In this document: positions 1 through 8,221 of the stretch, piece after piece
How the letters are laid out: each line of letters starts with the position of its first letter
Numbering within the stretch: position 1 is the first letter of the stretch
Origin: Micromonospora sp. NBC_01699
Lineage (GTDB): Bacteria; Actinomycetota; Actinomycetes; Mycobacteriales; Micromonosporaceae
Direction of reading: 5' to 3'
Length of the DNA stretch: 64,000 bases
NCBI RefSeq assembly: GCF_036250065.1
Contig: NZ_CP109199.1
Span: 8,124,083 to 8,188,082 of the forward strand
Notes under the pieces: model-generated
Database searches by the model: none
Told to the model about the DNA's origin: nothing
The model's input: the letters and a program-made list of their open reading frames with translations, nothing else
Made by a program: the position numbers and the translations under genes

Positions 1-174
1 GCCGACCGGACCGGGGTGGAGATGGAGGCGCTGACCGCGGTCGCCACCGCCGGCCTCGCCCTGATCGACATGGTCAAGGCCGTCGACCCCGCCGCCTCCC
101 TCGAACACGTACGGGTGCTGCGCAAAGAGGGCGGCAAGACCGGAGACTGGGACCGGCCGGCGGACCGCCCGTGA
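1..174 (+). CDS. moaC: Cyclic pyranopterin monophosphate synthase MoaC, C-terminal part
   Basis: The first 57 codons of the window read in frame to a TGA and give the conserved C-terminus of Moa[14 protein letters not shown], then LIDMVKAVD, then a [11 protein letters not shown] tail. MoaC rearranges the MoaA product into cyclic pyranopterin monophosphate, the first stable Mo-cofactor intermediate. The 5' end lies outside the window, so the N-terminal part cannot be checked. Its stop overlaps the start of the next gene in a GTGA junction, which indicates translational coupling with mog. The identification rests on recognisable family motifs in a short fragment. Confidence 0.9.
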   Translation, partial: ADRTGVEMEALTAVATAGLALIDMVKAVDPAASLEHVRVLRKEGGKTGDWDRPADRP

Positions 175-653
175 TCCGGGCCAGGGTCGTCGTCGCGTCC
201 AACCGGGCCGCCGCCGGGGTGTACGCCGACACCAGCGGCCCCCGCCTCGTCGCCGGCCTGCGAGAACTCGGCTGTCAGGTCGACGATCCGGTGGTCGTGC
301 CCGACGGTGAGCCGGTCGGCGCGGCGCTGCGCCAGGCGCTCGCCGACGGGATCGACGTCGTGCTCACCAGCGGCGGCACCGGGGTCACCCCGACCGACCG
401 GACGCCCGAGGTGACCCGGCCGGTGCTCGACTACGAGATCCCCGGCATCGCCGAGGCGATCCGCGCGCACAGCCGGGCGGCCGTACCGACCGCCGTCCTT
501 TCCCGGGGACTCGCCGGGGTGGCCGGCCGGATGCTCGTGGTCAACCTGCCCGGATCCACCGGCGGCGCCAAGGACGGGCTCGCCGTACTCGGTCCGATCC
601 TCGCCCACACCGTGGACCAGCTACGCGGCGGCGATCACCCACAGCCGGCCTGA
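171..653 (+). CDS. mog: Molybdopterin adenylyltransferase (MogA/MoaB family)
   Basis: A 160-residue cytosolic protein of the MogA/MoaB fold. It activates molybdopterin by adenylylation before molybdenum insertion by MoeA. Visible motifs are [11 protein letters not shown], the nucleotide-binding signature, at about residues 66-76, and [12 protein letters not shown] near residue 124. The length is normal for the family. The GTG start overlaps the moaC stop by four bases, so the two genes are probably translated from one transcript. In actinomycetes this family is often named moaB, mog or cinA-like. Its position between moaC and moeA supports the Mo-cofactor role. Confidence 0.9.
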   Translation: MIRARVVVASNRAAAGVYADTSGPRLVAGLRELGCQVDDPVVVPDGEPVGAALRQALADGIDVVLTSGGTGVTPTDRTPEVTRPVLDYEIPGIAEAIRAHSRAAVPTAVLSRGLAGVAGRMLVVNLPGSTGGAKDGLAVLGPILAHTVDQLRGGDHPQPA

Positions 654-702
654 GCCCGGACCGGCCCGCAGCCCCGACCGGGACCAACCGGCGGTGCACG
701 AC

Positions 703-708
703 GATAGG
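703..708 (+). promoter_or_regulatory. Possible -10 element (TAGGCT) ahead of moeA
   Basis: TAGGCT fits the actinobacterial TANNNT -10 pattern and lies 43 bases before the moeA ATG, in the 98-base gap after mog. It suggests moeA has its own promoter in addition to readthrough. No convincing -35 element is visible. Confidence 0.35.
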
Positions 709-751
709 CTCGATCGGTGGATGGAAGTTTCAGCCGGTCGAGGCCGGCCCG

Positions 752-2008
752 ATGAGCGTCGAACCCGCCGTCGCCACGGACCGGGGCGCCGGAGCGCCGC
801 CGGTCGACTGGGCGCAGGCGCGGGCCCTCGTCTACGCGACCGGCCGGGCGGACACCCCGGCACCGGTCGACGTCCCGCTGGCCGACGCCGACGGGCTCAC
901 CCTGGCCGAACCCCTGCGCACCCTGACCGACCTGCCCGCGTTCCCGACCTCCAGCGTGGATGGGTGGGCGGTCCGGGGCGACGGACCGTGGCGGGTGGTC
1001 GGGCGGGTACTGGCCGGCGGTACGCCACCGCCGCTGACCGACGACGGCACCGGCGTGGAGATCGCCACCGGGGCCATGCTGCCGGCCGGCGCGGACGAGG
1101 TGCTGCGGATTGAGGAGTCGACCCGTACCGCCGACGGGCGGGTGGCGGGCACGCCGCGAAGCACGCCGGAGTGGCGGGTTCCGGGCGAGGAGGCGTACGC
1201 CGGAGAGGAACTGCTGCCGGCCGGCACCCCGGTCGGGCCGGGCGTGATCGGGCTGGCCGCCTCCTGCGGCTACGACCGGCTCCGGGTGTTTCCCGCGCCC
1301 CGGGCCGCCCTGCTGGTCTTCGGCGACGAACTGCTCACCGCCGGCCCGCCCCAGGCCGGCCGGGTACGCGACGCACTCGGCCCGGCCGTACCGGCCTGGC
1401 TGCGGCGGTACGGCGCCACGGTCACCCCGGACGACGTGATCGGGCCGGTCGAGGACACCCTGCCGGCGCACGTGACCGCGCTGCGCCGGGCGCTGGCCCG
1501 CGCCGACCTGGTCTGCACCACCGGCGGGACCATGCACGGGCCGGTCGACCACCTGCACCCGGCGCTGGCCCAACTCGACGCCGACTACGTGGTCAACACC
1601 GTGGCGGTCCGCCCCGGCTTCCCGATGCTGCTGGCCCGGATCACCGGCCCGGACGGGCGCAACCGGTACGTCGCCGGGCTGCCCGGCAACCCGCAGTCCG
1701 CCATCGTCGCCCTGGTCTCGCTGGTCGCGCCGCTGCTGGCGGCCCTACAGGGCCGACCGGCACCGCTGCTGCCGTACGTCACGCTGGCCGAACCGGTCGC
1801 CGGTCGGGGCGACTACACCCACCTGGCCCTGGTCCGGGTCGACCCGGTGCTCGGCACCGCCGCCCCGGTCCGGCACGTCGGATCGGCGATGCTGCGCGGG
1901 CTGGCCCGGGCCGACGGCTTCGCGGTCATCGAACCGGGCAGCACCGGCGAGGCGGGGGCGCGGGTTCCGGTTGTACCGTTGCCGTTGCTGCCCGGAGTGA
2001 GACCATGA
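752..2008 (+). CDS. moeA: Molybdopterin molybdenumtransferase MoeA
   Basis: A 418-residue MoeA-type enzyme that inserts molybdate into adenylylated molybdopterin. The N-terminal region has the SSVDGWAVRG motif (residue 67 onward) and IATGAMLPAGAD. The central MogA-like domain has LVFGDELL and CTTGGTMHGPVDH. The conserved PGNPQSAIVAL near residue 311 and a C-terminal beta domain complete the family layout at normal length. The ATG at 752 gives the expected N-terminus, although the ribosome binding site is weak. The TMHGPVDHLHP stretch occupies the place of the usual TGGxSxGxxD loop and differs from it, a variant worth noting. Context with mog and moaE agrees with the assignment. Confidence 0.92.
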   Translation: MSVEPAVATDRGAGAPPVDWAQARALVYATGRADTPAPVDVPLADADGLTLAEPLRTLTDLPAFPTSSVDGWAVRGDGPWRVVGRVLAGGTPPPLTDDGTGVEIATGAMLPAGADEVLRIEESTRTADGRVAGTPRSTPEWRVPGEEAYAGEELLPAGTPVGPGVIGLAASCGYDRLRVFPAPRAALLVFGDELLTAGPPQAGRVRDALGPAVPAWLRRYGATVTPDDVIGPVEDTLPAHVTALRRALARADLVCTTGGTMHGPVDHLHPALAQLDADYVVNTVAVRPGFPMLLARITGPDGRNRYVAGLPGNPQSAIVALVSLVAPLLAALQGRPAPLLPYVTLAEPVAGRGDYTHLALVRVDPVLGTAAPVRHVGSAMLRGLARADGFAVIEPGSTGEAGARVPVVPLPLLPGVRP

Positions 2009-2045
2009 CCACCGGCCCGCCGGCCGGGGACGGAAGGTGGGTTTC

Positions 2046-2483
2046 GTGAGCGCACCGACTGCCGGAGGCGTCACCGAGGTGGCGGTCACCACCGAACCGC
2101 TCGACCCGGCCGCGCACGAGGCCGCGGTCGCCGACCCGCGGTCCGGTGCGGTCGTCTGCTTCCAGGGCGTGGTCCGCGACCACGATCAAGGCCGCGCGGT
2201 CACCCGGCTGGAGTACGAGGGCCACCCGAGCGCCGTTGACGTGCTCCGGAAGGTGGCCGCCGAGATCGCCGCCGACCCGGCCGTACACGCGGTTGCCGTG
2301 TCCCACCGGGTCGGACCGTTGGAGATCGGCGACGTGGCCCTGGTGGCGGCGGTGAGCACCGCGCACCGGGCGGCGGCGTTCGCGGCCTGCGCCCGGCTGG
2401 TCGACGAGGTCAAGGCGCAGTTGCCGGTCTGGAAGCGGCAGGTGTTCGCCGATGGCACCGAGGAGTGGGTCAACTGCCCCTGA
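2046..2483 (+). CDS. moaE: Molybdopterin synthase catalytic subunit MoaE
   Basis: A 145-residue large subunit of molybdopterin synthase. With the MoaD thiocarboxylate it adds two sulfurs to cyclic pyranopterin monophosphate. Motifs include GAVVCFQGVVRDHDQG, LEYEGHPSA, AVSHRVGPLEIGD, and a C-terminal VKAQLPVWKRQVFADG that holds the active-site lysine. The GTG at 2046 is preferred over the GTG at 2037 because GGAAGG at 2032-2037 sits eight bases before it. Its partner moaD lies 11 kb away, on the opposite strand, at 13704-13970. The gene converges on the GT87 gene with only 16 bases between stops. Confidence 0.92.
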   Translation: MSAPTAGGVTEVAVTTEPLDPAAHEAAVADPRSGAVVCFQGVVRDHDQGRAVTRLEYEGHPSAVDVLRKVAAEIAADPAVHAVAVSHRVGPLEIGDVALVAAVSTAHRAAAFAACARLVDEVKAQLPVWKRQVFADGTEEWVNCP

Positions 2484-2499
2484 CCGGGGCAACACCTGG

Positions 2500-3951
2500 T
2501 CAGCGCTGACCGTGGTGCAGCGAGATGGGTTCCGGCCGGCGCCGTTCGGCGTAGAACGCCGGTTCCGCGCCGGGTCGCCAGGGCAGCGTCGCCACCAGCA
2601 CGATCAGCGCCAGCGCGAGCGAGTTCTCCATCAGGGCGCCGAAGAACCCGTCCTGGTAGTGCGACACCTCGGGCAGCTTGTGCTCGTACGGCCAGATCGG
2701 CGAGATCAGGAACAGTAGGTAGAGGCCGACCGCGGCGACCGCGTGCCGCAGCCCGGTCAGGGTCGGGAACCAGATCGGCGAGCGCAGTCCGGCTACACCT
2801 ATCGGGTTGGCCGCCGACGGCGGTGGGCCGATCCGGTGCAGCAGGCCGCGACTGGCTCGACGGCGGCGCAGGGCGGTGTCCGCGAGCACGATGATCGCCG
2901 GCACCACCCAGACGAGGTGATGCGACCAGGAGATCGGGCTGATCACGTTGGTCGTCAGCCCGACCAGGGTGAACGCGGTCAGCTCGTCACCGTCGGCGTG
3001 CGCGTTGCCCGCCCGGGACAGTCCGATCGCGAGGATGACCAGGGCGAACGAGAGCCAGAGCAGGCTCGGCGTCTCGATCGAGTCGTAGAGCCGGGCGAGC
3101 ACCCCGGCCAGTGACTGGTTCGGCGTCATGTCGGCCGCGCCGACCCGCTCGGTCTCCCAGATCACGCCGGTGAAGTAGGTCATCGACTCGCGGCCGGCGA
3201 TCGCGAAGCCTGCCAGCGCGACACCGATGATTGTGCCGATCGCGGTCATCGCGGCCCGCCACTGCCGGGTCAGCAGGAAGTACAGGATGAACAGGGCCGG
3301 GGTGAGCTTGACCGAGGTGGCCAGGCCGATGCCGACGCCGGCCCAGGCACCGCTGAAGAAGAACCGGCGCAGCGGCCGGTCCGTCCAGCCGGTACGGACG
3401 CTGCGCCGGGCCCGCCAGCGCAGGGCCACCAGGTCGGCCATGATGAGCGCGAAGAGGAGCAGGTTCACCTGGCCGAAGCCGAGCGTCTCCCGGACCGGCT
3501 CGATCGCCACCGCGAGCGGTACGGCGACACCGACGACGAACCACAGCGACCAGCCGAGCCGTTCGACGGTCGGTCGCAACAGGGCGGTCAGCACAACCGT
3601 GAGCGCACCGAGGCTGGCCAGTACGTTGAGCCAGCCGGCGGCGCCGACCGGGAACCAGGCCATCGGCAGCATGAGCAGGGCCGCGAACGGTGGGTAGGTG
3701 AAGCCGAGCGTGGTCATCGGCGCGATGAAGCCGTAGAGGTCGTTTCCGTTGGCCCACCACACGATCGCACCGTGGTAGATCTTCATGTCGAAGAAGTTGT
3801 ACGGGCGTCCAAATGCGTCGATGGCGAGCCAGGCGGCGTACCAGCTCGCGACGATGATTCCGAGCTGGGCGACCGTTCGACGATCGATCCCACGTGTGAC
3901 ACGGCGGACTGGGGCAAGTCGGTCCAGCCGTCTCCCGACGGTCGCCGGCAT
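2500..3951 (-). CDS. GT87-family polyprenol-phosphomannose-dependent mannosyltransferase
   Basis: A 483-residue polytopic membrane protein of the GT-C fold (GT87, formerly DUF2029). Families of this type transfer mannose from polyprenyl-phosphomannose to lipid-linked glycans such as lipomannan on the outer face of the membrane. The first transmembrane segment (about residues 30-48) is followed by FFDMKIYHGAIVWW, which carries the loop aspartate typical of the catalytic region. TYPPFAALLMLP and ISPISWSHHLVW are further recognisable blocks. About ten hydrophobic segments are visible. The exact acceptor cannot be told from sequence. The gene is separated by 244 bases from the upstream DoxX gene and probably has its own promoter. 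Confidence 0.8.
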   Translation of the reverse strand: MPATVGRRLDRLAPVRRVTRGIDRRTVAQLGIIVASWYAAWLAIDAFGRPYNFFDMKIYHGAIVWWANGNDLYGFIAPMTTLGFTYPPFAALLMLPMAWFPVGAAGWLNVLASLGALTVVLTALLRPTVERLGWSLWFVVGVAVPLAVAIEPVRETLGFGQVNLLLFALIMADLVALRWRARRSVRTGWTDRPLRRFFFSGAWAGVGIGLATSVKLTPALFILYFLLTRQWRAAMTAIGTIIGVALAGFAIAGRESMTYFTGVIWETERVGAADMTPNQSLAGVLARLYDSIETPSLLWLSFALVILAIGLSRAGNAHADGDELTAFTLVGLTTNVISPISWSHHLVWVVPAIIVLADTALRRRRASRGLLHRIGPPPSAANPIGVAGLRSPIWFPTLTGLRHAVAAVGLYLLFLISPIWPYEHKLPEVSHYQDGFFGALMENSLALALIVLVATLPWRPGAEPAFYAERRRPEPISLHHGQR

Positions 3952-4195
3952 GGTGTGGCCACCCCCCGTACCAATGTCGAACTTCCCGAAGTTCCCGCCC
4001 AGGTCCTGTTGGGAGCCTAGAACGGCGCACCACGTGAATGCCTCCTGCGTTACCCGACCGTGTCCGATCCCACACTAGTTCGCGACATTTCCACCGCGTT
4101 AACGCAGGGAGACTGTTTCACGTGTTTCGCCGTTTCCGCCGTACCGGAGGGGACACGCCCCGATATCGACGCAGCTCAACCAGCCGTCGTTTGAC
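3952..4195. other. Intergenic region ahead of the GT87 gene, comparatively A+T-rich
   Basis: No gene is seen in this 244-base gap. It holds a short palindrome GAACTTCCCGAAGTTC at 3979-3994, placed 28 bases upstream of the GT87 start where an operator could act, and a perfect parS half-site at 4114-4124. Confidence 0.5.
4114..4129 (+). promoter_or_regulatory. parS-like half site
   Basis: TGTTTCACGTGTTTCG matches the left half and centre of the actinobacterial parS consensus TGTTTCACGTGAAACA (first 11 bases identical) but diverges in the right half, 12 of 16 overall. It is reported with the better sites at 21834 and 49681. ParB binding here is doubtful. Confidence 0.25.
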
Positions 4196-4741
4196 TCACC
4201 CCGGCAGCCGTCGTGCGGTGCGGGCGGACCTCGCCGCGATCCGGGTGCCCCGCCGGGCGTCACGCACAGTACGGCGTACCGACCGGCCGCTGTCGACGAT
4301 CGCGTGTTCCGCCCGCCAACGCAAACCGGGGCGGCCCTCGGTGTCGACGGCGGCGAGCAGCAGACCACCGAACAGGCCGAGGTTCTTCAGCAGGTTGATG
4401 CGCTGCATCCGGCGCCGGGCCGGGTCGTCCTCGGCCCAGTACGCGTGCCCGGCCAGCGTGGTCGGCACCAGGGTGCCGGCGAGCACCGCGGCGGCCGTAC
4501 GCGGAAAGTAACCGGTGGCGAGCATGAGGCCGCCGACGAGCTGGACGGTGCCGTTGATCCGGACCAGCGTCGTCGGGTCGGTCGGCAGTCGGGGATTGGC
4601 ACGGGCCAGGAGTGGGGCGACCCGGTCCGTCACCCGCTCGGCCCGAGCCGCGTACGACTTGGGACTGGCGGCCGACTGTGCGCCGCTGACCACGAAGATG
4701 CCGCTCAGTAGGGTCCGGGCGACGGTACGTACGGGTCTCAT
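4196..4741 (-). CDS. DoxX-family membrane protein
   Basis: A 181-residue integral membrane protein of the DoxX family, which has four transmembrane helices. Members are linked to redox or thiol stress, but most have no assigned reaction. The N-terminal RTLLSGIFVVSGAQSAASP is the usual first helix plus loop. It is followed by VQLVGGLMLATGYFPRTAA, a third helix at AGTLVPTTLAGHAYW, and INLLKNLGLFGGLLLAAVDT. The tail from residue 140 is arginine-rich and probably cytosolic. The ATG at 4741 gives the standard N-terminus. The gene faces away from the GNAT gene across a 187-base gap. Confidence 0.8.
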   Translation of the reverse strand: MRPVRTVARTLLSGIFVVSGAQSAASPKSYAARAERVTDRVAPLLARANPRLPTDPTTLVRINGTVQLVGGLMLATGYFPRTAAAVLAGTLVPTTLAGHAYWAEDDPARRRMQRINLLKNLGLFGGLLLAAVDTEGRPGLRWRAEHAIVDSGRSVRRTVRDARRGTRIAARSARTARRLPG

Positions 4742-4826
4742 GAGACCAGTCTTACCCGTTCGGCGCCCCGTTCACCCCCGCAACCGCCGGACTCACCGTA
4801 CGCCGAACCCCTGACCGCCCGGCGCG

Positions 4827-4870
4827 GCCGGCACCCTTGATCGTCACCGCCGGCACCCGCCTTGATCAGG
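4827..4870. repeat. Two-copy 22-bp direct repeat
   Basis: Two adjacent 22-base units, 4827-4848 and 4849-4870, both begin GCCGGCACCC and contain CTTGATC. They lie in the divergent gap between doxX and the GNAT gene, 45 bases before the predicted GNAT -10. The copies differ mainly by a three-base shift inside the unit. Confidence 0.5.
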
Positions 4871-4914
4871 TATCTGGTCGGCGAATCGTGATGCGGGCGG
4901 GGTGTGGGTACCGG

Positions 4915-4920
4915 TAGCGT
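4915..4920 (+). promoter_or_regulatory. -10 element for a leaderless GNAT transcript
   Basis: TAGCGT ends eight bases before the GTG at 4929, the spacing that places transcription start at the start codon. This supports 4929 over the upstream GTG at 4902. Confidence 0.45.
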
Positions 4921-4928
4921 CGCCAGGC

Positions 4929-5468
4929 GTGACGACTGTACGGCTGCGACCGGAGGACACGGCCGACGCACCGGCGATCCGCCGGGTGGTGGCCGCCGCC
5001 TTCGCTGCCCCGGAGCGGCCGGTGCCGGCCGAGGTGCGGCTGGTCGAGGCGCTGCGGGACAGCGACGCGTGGCTGCCGGAGCTGTCCATGGTGGCCGAGG
5101 TCGATGGCGAGGTGGTCGGCTACGCGCTGCTCACCCGCGTGCTGGTGCAGCCCGGTGCGGTGCCGGCGCTGGCGCTGGGGCCGGTGGCGGTGCTGCCGAA
5201 GCGGCGCGGGGTGGGCTACGGCACCGACGTGGTGCAGGCGGCGCTCGCCGCCGCCACCGAGCTCGGTGAGCGGCTGGTGGTGGTGCTCGGCGATCCGGCG
5301 TACTACCGCCGGTTCGGGTTCGTGCCGGCGGCCCGGTACGACCTGACCAGCCCCTGGTCCGGGCTGGGCGCGCCGTGGCAGGCGCTGGTGCTGCCGCCGT
5401 CGGTCAGCGGTGACGGCGCGGTGCCGACCGGTGAGGTCAACTACCCGCTGCCCTGGTCCCGGGTCTGA
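4929..5468 (+). CDS. GNAT-family N-acetyltransferase
   Basis: A 179-residue acetyl-CoA-dependent acyltransferase. The fold is visible as TTVRLRPEDTADAPAIRRVV (strand 1 and helix 1), then MVAEVDGEVVGYALLTRV, then the acetyl-CoA pyrophosphate loop in GPVAVLPKRRGVGYGTDVVQAAL. A VVLGDPAYYRRFGFVPA block near residue 113 is typical of the YhbS-like subgroup. The substrate is unknown. The start at 4929 is chosen because TAGCGT lies at the right distance for leaderless initiation. The gene stands alone and converges on the AAA ATPase gene. Confidence 0.85.
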   Translation: MTTVRLRPEDTADAPAIRRVVAAAFAAPERPVPAEVRLVEALRDSDAWLPELSMVAEVDGEVVGYALLTRVLVQPGAVPALALGPVAVLPKRRGVGYGTDVVQAALAAATELGERLVVVLGDPAYYRRFGFVPAARYDLTSPWSGLGAPWQALVLPPSVSGDGAVPTGEVNYPLPWSRV

Positions 5469-5476
5469 CCGCGCCG

Positions 5477-5534
5477 CGCCGACTCACGCCGGCCGGGCAC
5501 GCCGACAGCGCCGACTCACGCCGGCTGGGTACGC
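5477..5534. repeat. 26-bp direct repeat duplicating the 3' end of the ATPase gene
   Basis: Units at 5477-5502 and 5509-5534 are 26 bases long and differ at two positions. Both begin CGCCGACTCACGCCGG. The second unit contains the stop codon and last codons of the minus-strand ATPase gene (TCA at 5516-5518). The first is a noncoding copy just past the stop. Confidence 0.65.
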
Positions 5535-6775
5535 AGGTAGCGCCCGAAGTGCGGCACGGTGAACGCGACCGTGCCCCGTTCACCCGAGTAGATCAGGCCC
5601 TTCTTGATCAGCGCGTCCCGGGCCGGGGACAGGCTCGCCGGTTTGCGGCCGAGCGCGCGGGCGATCTCGGCGGTCGGCACCGCCGCGTCCATGTCGTCGC
5701 GCTCCACGCCGCTCTCCTCGCCCGCTACCAGGGACAACGTGGCCATCGCCCGCATGTACTCGCGTTCGGCCGGGGTGGCCCGTTCGAACCGGGAGCCGAA
5801 GAAGCCGACCGCCAGTTCCGCCTCCGCCTCCGGGGCGGCGACCCGTACGTCGGCGGCGGTGACCGGGGAGCGGGGCGCGTGGTCCCAGGTCGCCTTCCCG
5901 TACGCTTGGACGAAGTAGGGGTAGCCGCCGGACTTCTCGTAGAGCAGGTCGAGCGCCTTCTGCTCGTACTCGACGTCCTCGCGCTCGGCCGGGGCGCACA
6001 GCGCCTGGTCGGCGGCGATCCGGTCGAGCCGGTCGATGCGCTGGTAGCGGAACAGTCGCTCGGAGTAGGACTTGGCCGCCGACAGCACGGCGGGCAGGTG
6101 CGGCAGCCCGGCGCCGACCACTATCAGCGGCGCGCCGAGCTGGGACAGCTCGTGGCAGGCGGCGCAGAGCGCGGAGACGTCCTCGGGGTTCACGTCCTGC
6201 ATCTCGTCGATGAAGACCGCGATGCCGGTGCCGACGTCGGTGGCGACGCTGGCCGCGTCGGTGAGCAGTTCGACCAGGTCGATCTCGATGTCGCCGGAGT
6301 CGGCCCGGCCGCTGGCGGCGGGCACGTCGATGCCGGGCTGCCAGCGGTCGCGCAGCTTCGTGGCGGCGGCTCCGCGACCGCTGCCGCCGGCCGGTCCGCC
6401 ACGCAGGGCAAAGGCTTTGAGTACGCCGAGGAAGCCGTCGATCCGGTCCGGCGCGCGGTGGTGCGGGGCGAGTTCGCGTACGGCCATGTGCAGGGCGGCG
6501 GCCACCGGTCGGCGCAGTGACTGGTCCGGTCGGGCCTCGATCTTGCCGGTGCCCCACAGTCGCCCGATCGCCTGTGAGCGCAGCGTGTTGAGCAGTACGG
6601 TCTTGCCGACCCCGCGCAGGCCGGTGAGCATCAGGCTGCGTTCCGGGCGGCCTCGGGCGACCCGTTCGAGCACGATGTCGAAGACGTCGAGTTCCCGCCC
6701 CCGGCCGGCGAGTTCGGGCGGGCGCTGGCCGGCGCCGGGGGCGTACGGGTTGCGGACCGGATCCACGCATTGCAC
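5516..6775 (-). CDS. Orphan AAA ATPase with C-terminal winged-helix domain
   Basis: A 419-residue P-loop ATPase resembling archaeal-type/ORC1-CDC6-like AAA proteins. The Walker A GLRGVGKT is at residues 52-59 and the Walker B AVFIDEMQ at 186-193. A GGYPYFVQAYGKATWDHA block follows. The last 60 residues (AEIARALGRKPASLSPARDALIKKG) look like a winged helix that could bind DNA. N-terminal AGRGRELDVFD is the usual entry into such ATPase domains. No partner gene is nearby, so the role is unknown. Possibilities are a stress or mobile-element-derived ATPase. It may be transcribed separately, since a strong hairpin lies between it and the upstream LppU-like gene. Confidence 0.75.
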   Translation of the reverse strand: MQCVDPVRNPYAPGAGQRPPELAGRGRELDVFDIVLERVARGRPERSLMLTGLRGVGKTVLLNTLRSQAIGRLWGTGKIEARPDQSLRRPVAAALHMAVRELAPHHRAPDRIDGFLGVLKAFALRGGPAGGSGRGAAATKLRDRWQPGIDVPAASGRADSGDIEIDLVELLTDAASVATDVGTGIAVFIDEMQDVNPEDVSALCAACHELSQLGAPLIVVGAGLPHLPAVLSAAKSYSERLFRYQRIDRLDRIAADQALCAPAEREDVEYEQKALDLLYEKSGGYPYFVQAYGKATWDHAPRSPVTAADVRVAAPEAEAELAVGFFGSRFERATPAEREYMRAMATLSLVAGEESGVERDDMDAAVPTAEIARALGRKPASLSPARDALIKKGLIYSGERGTVAFTVPHFGRYLRTQPA

Positions 6776-6843
6776 CGTATCGGCACGTCTAGCCGGTGAG
6801 CTAGAAACAGGTAGATCCCGCTACGGCGTGTCGTCTCGTGAAT

Positions 6844-6885
6844 AAACTAGGACTGTCTAGCAATTCCGCTAGACAGTCCTAGTTT
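6844..6885. terminator. Perfect 18-bp hairpin, probable bidirectional terminator
   Basis: Arms 6844-6861 and 6868-6885 are perfectly complementary over 18 bases around a six-base loop AATTCC, and the arms end in AAACTAG/CTAGTTT. It lies 28 bases past the stop of the minus-strand LppU-like gene and 68 bases before the ATPase start. It is far less G+C-rich than its surroundings. A terminator for the LppU-like gene is the simplest reading. A large operator for the ATPase gene is an alternative. Confidence 0.7.
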
Positions 6886-6913
6886 CCACAATCGGCAGCG
6901 ATTCCGGCCGGAG

Positions 6914-7987
6914 TCAGCGGGACTTCAGGCAGAGCACGAAGTCGAGCACGTCGAGTTCGCTGTTGAAGAAGTACCACTCGGTGTAGCCCTCGACCTGGGC
7001 GCACTTCGTCTTGGCGTCCTCCTCGCCACCGGTCGCCCCGTCGAACCGCCGCAGCACCTCGTACGTCTTCGGCGCGCACTGAGTGATCGCCAGCTTCGGC
7101 TTGCCGCTCGCGTCGCCCTCGTTCTTCACGCACTGGCCCTCCTTGACCAGTCGCGCGTCGGTCGACGACTCCGGTGCCGGGCTGCCCTGCTCCGGATCCG
7201 GTCCGGGCTCGGCCGGTGCCTGCCCGCTCGGGTCCGTGGCGGGAGTGGTCGCACCGGCGTTCGGCAGCGTGTCCGACCCGCCGCTGTCCCGGGTCACCCA
7301 CCAGAACCCCGCCCCGCCGACCAGGACCACCAGCACCACCAGCGTGACCAGGACGGCGGTCATCCCCCGGTTGCCCTTCGGCGGCGGCACCGGCGCGGCC
7401 GTGGTCCACTCCGGATCCGGTCCCGGCGCCGGGTAACCCGGCGGATAGCCCTGCTCACGGTAACCCTGGTCGCGGTAACCCTGGTCGCCGTAGCCGGGGT
7501 AGCCGGTCGGCGAGCCGGGGCCGGCGGGCGGGACCGAAGCCGGCCCACCACCCCACTGCTCCTGACCGCCGCTCCACGGGTCGGCCGGCTGGGCGTACGG
7601 GTCACGCGGCTGCCGGTACGGCTCCTGCGGCGGCTGGGCGTACGGGTCGCGGGGCTGCCGGTACGGCTCCTGCGGGTACGCCGGACCCGCTGGCTGCCCG
7701 CCCTGCTGCCAGTACGGCTCGGCCGGCTGCTGCCGGTACGGGTCGTCCTGTGGCCGCCGGTACGGGTCGTCCGCCTGCTGCCCCGGCCACGGCTCCCGGC
7801 CCGGATACGGCTCCTGCCCCGGATACGGCTCCTGGCCCGGGTAGGGCCCCTGCTGGCCCGGGTGTGGCTGCCCCGGTCCCTGCTGGCCTCGCGGCCCCTG
7901 CTGCTGACCGGGCCATGGCTCCGGCTGCTGGCCGGGGTACGGCTGCTGGCCGGGGTACGGCCCGCCGGGCGGTCCGTAGTTAGACAT
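6914..7987 (-). CDS. LppU/SCO3897-family protein with long Pro/Gln/Tyr-rich cytosolic tail
   Basis: A 357-residue protein in three parts. Residues 1-195 are low complexity with repeats of YPGQEP, DPYRQP and a duplicated QEPYRQPRDPYAQP unit. One transmembrane helix follows (TAVLVTLVVLVVLVGGAGFW). The extracytoplasmic C-terminal domain has the pattern EGQCVKNEG ... ITQCAPKTYEVLRRFDG ... FVLCLKSR, with four cysteines, matching the LppU/SCO3897 family of unknown function. GGAGGA lies eight bases before the ATG. The tail is probably disordered and membrane-anchored from the inside. The gene diverges from the prepilin peptidase gene. Confidence 0.75.
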   Translation of the reverse strand: MSNYGPPGGPYPGQQPYPGQQPEPWPGQQQGPRGQQGPGQPHPGQQGPYPGQEPYPGQEPYPGREPWPGQQADDPYRRPQDDPYRQQPAEPYWQQGGQPAGPAYPQEPYRQPRDPYAQPPQEPYRQPRDPYAQPADPWSGGQEQWGGGPASVPPAGPGSPTGYPGYGDQGYRDQGYREQGYPPGYPAPGPDPEWTTAAPVPPPKGNRGMTAVLVTLVVLVVLVGGAGFWWVTRDSGGSDTLPNAGATTPATDPSGQAPAEPGPDPEQGSPAPESSTDARLVKEGQCVKNEGDASGKPKLAITQCAPKTYEVLRRFDGATGGEEDAKTKCAQVEGYTEWYFFNSELDVLDFVLCLKSR

Positions 7988-8207
7988 GGACTGTCCTCCT
8001 GGCGCGAGAGAAAGAGGCTGGTCACCCGCGGGCGACGGCGATGCTCAGGCCACCGTAGCGTGACCCCCCGATCGGCTCACCTCCCCCAACCGCGCCAACT
8101 CGCCGAGTCGGTCGGCTTTGCCGGATCCGTACCATCCGAATCCGCCCCGACAGCGGAGAATGTCACCCCGGTCGACTCGGGGGTCGCCCGACCCGGCGAT
8201 CGGGCGA

Positions 8208-8213
8208 TAACAT
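8208..8213 (+). promoter_or_regulatory. -10 element for leaderless prepilin peptidase transcript
   Basis: TAACAT ends eight bases before the ATG at 8222, which supports that start and a leaderless message. The rest of the 234-base divergent gap (7988-8221) shows nothing else recognisable apart from the ribosome binding site of the LppU-like gene. Confidence 0.4.
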
Positions 8214-8221
8214 CCGGGCGC

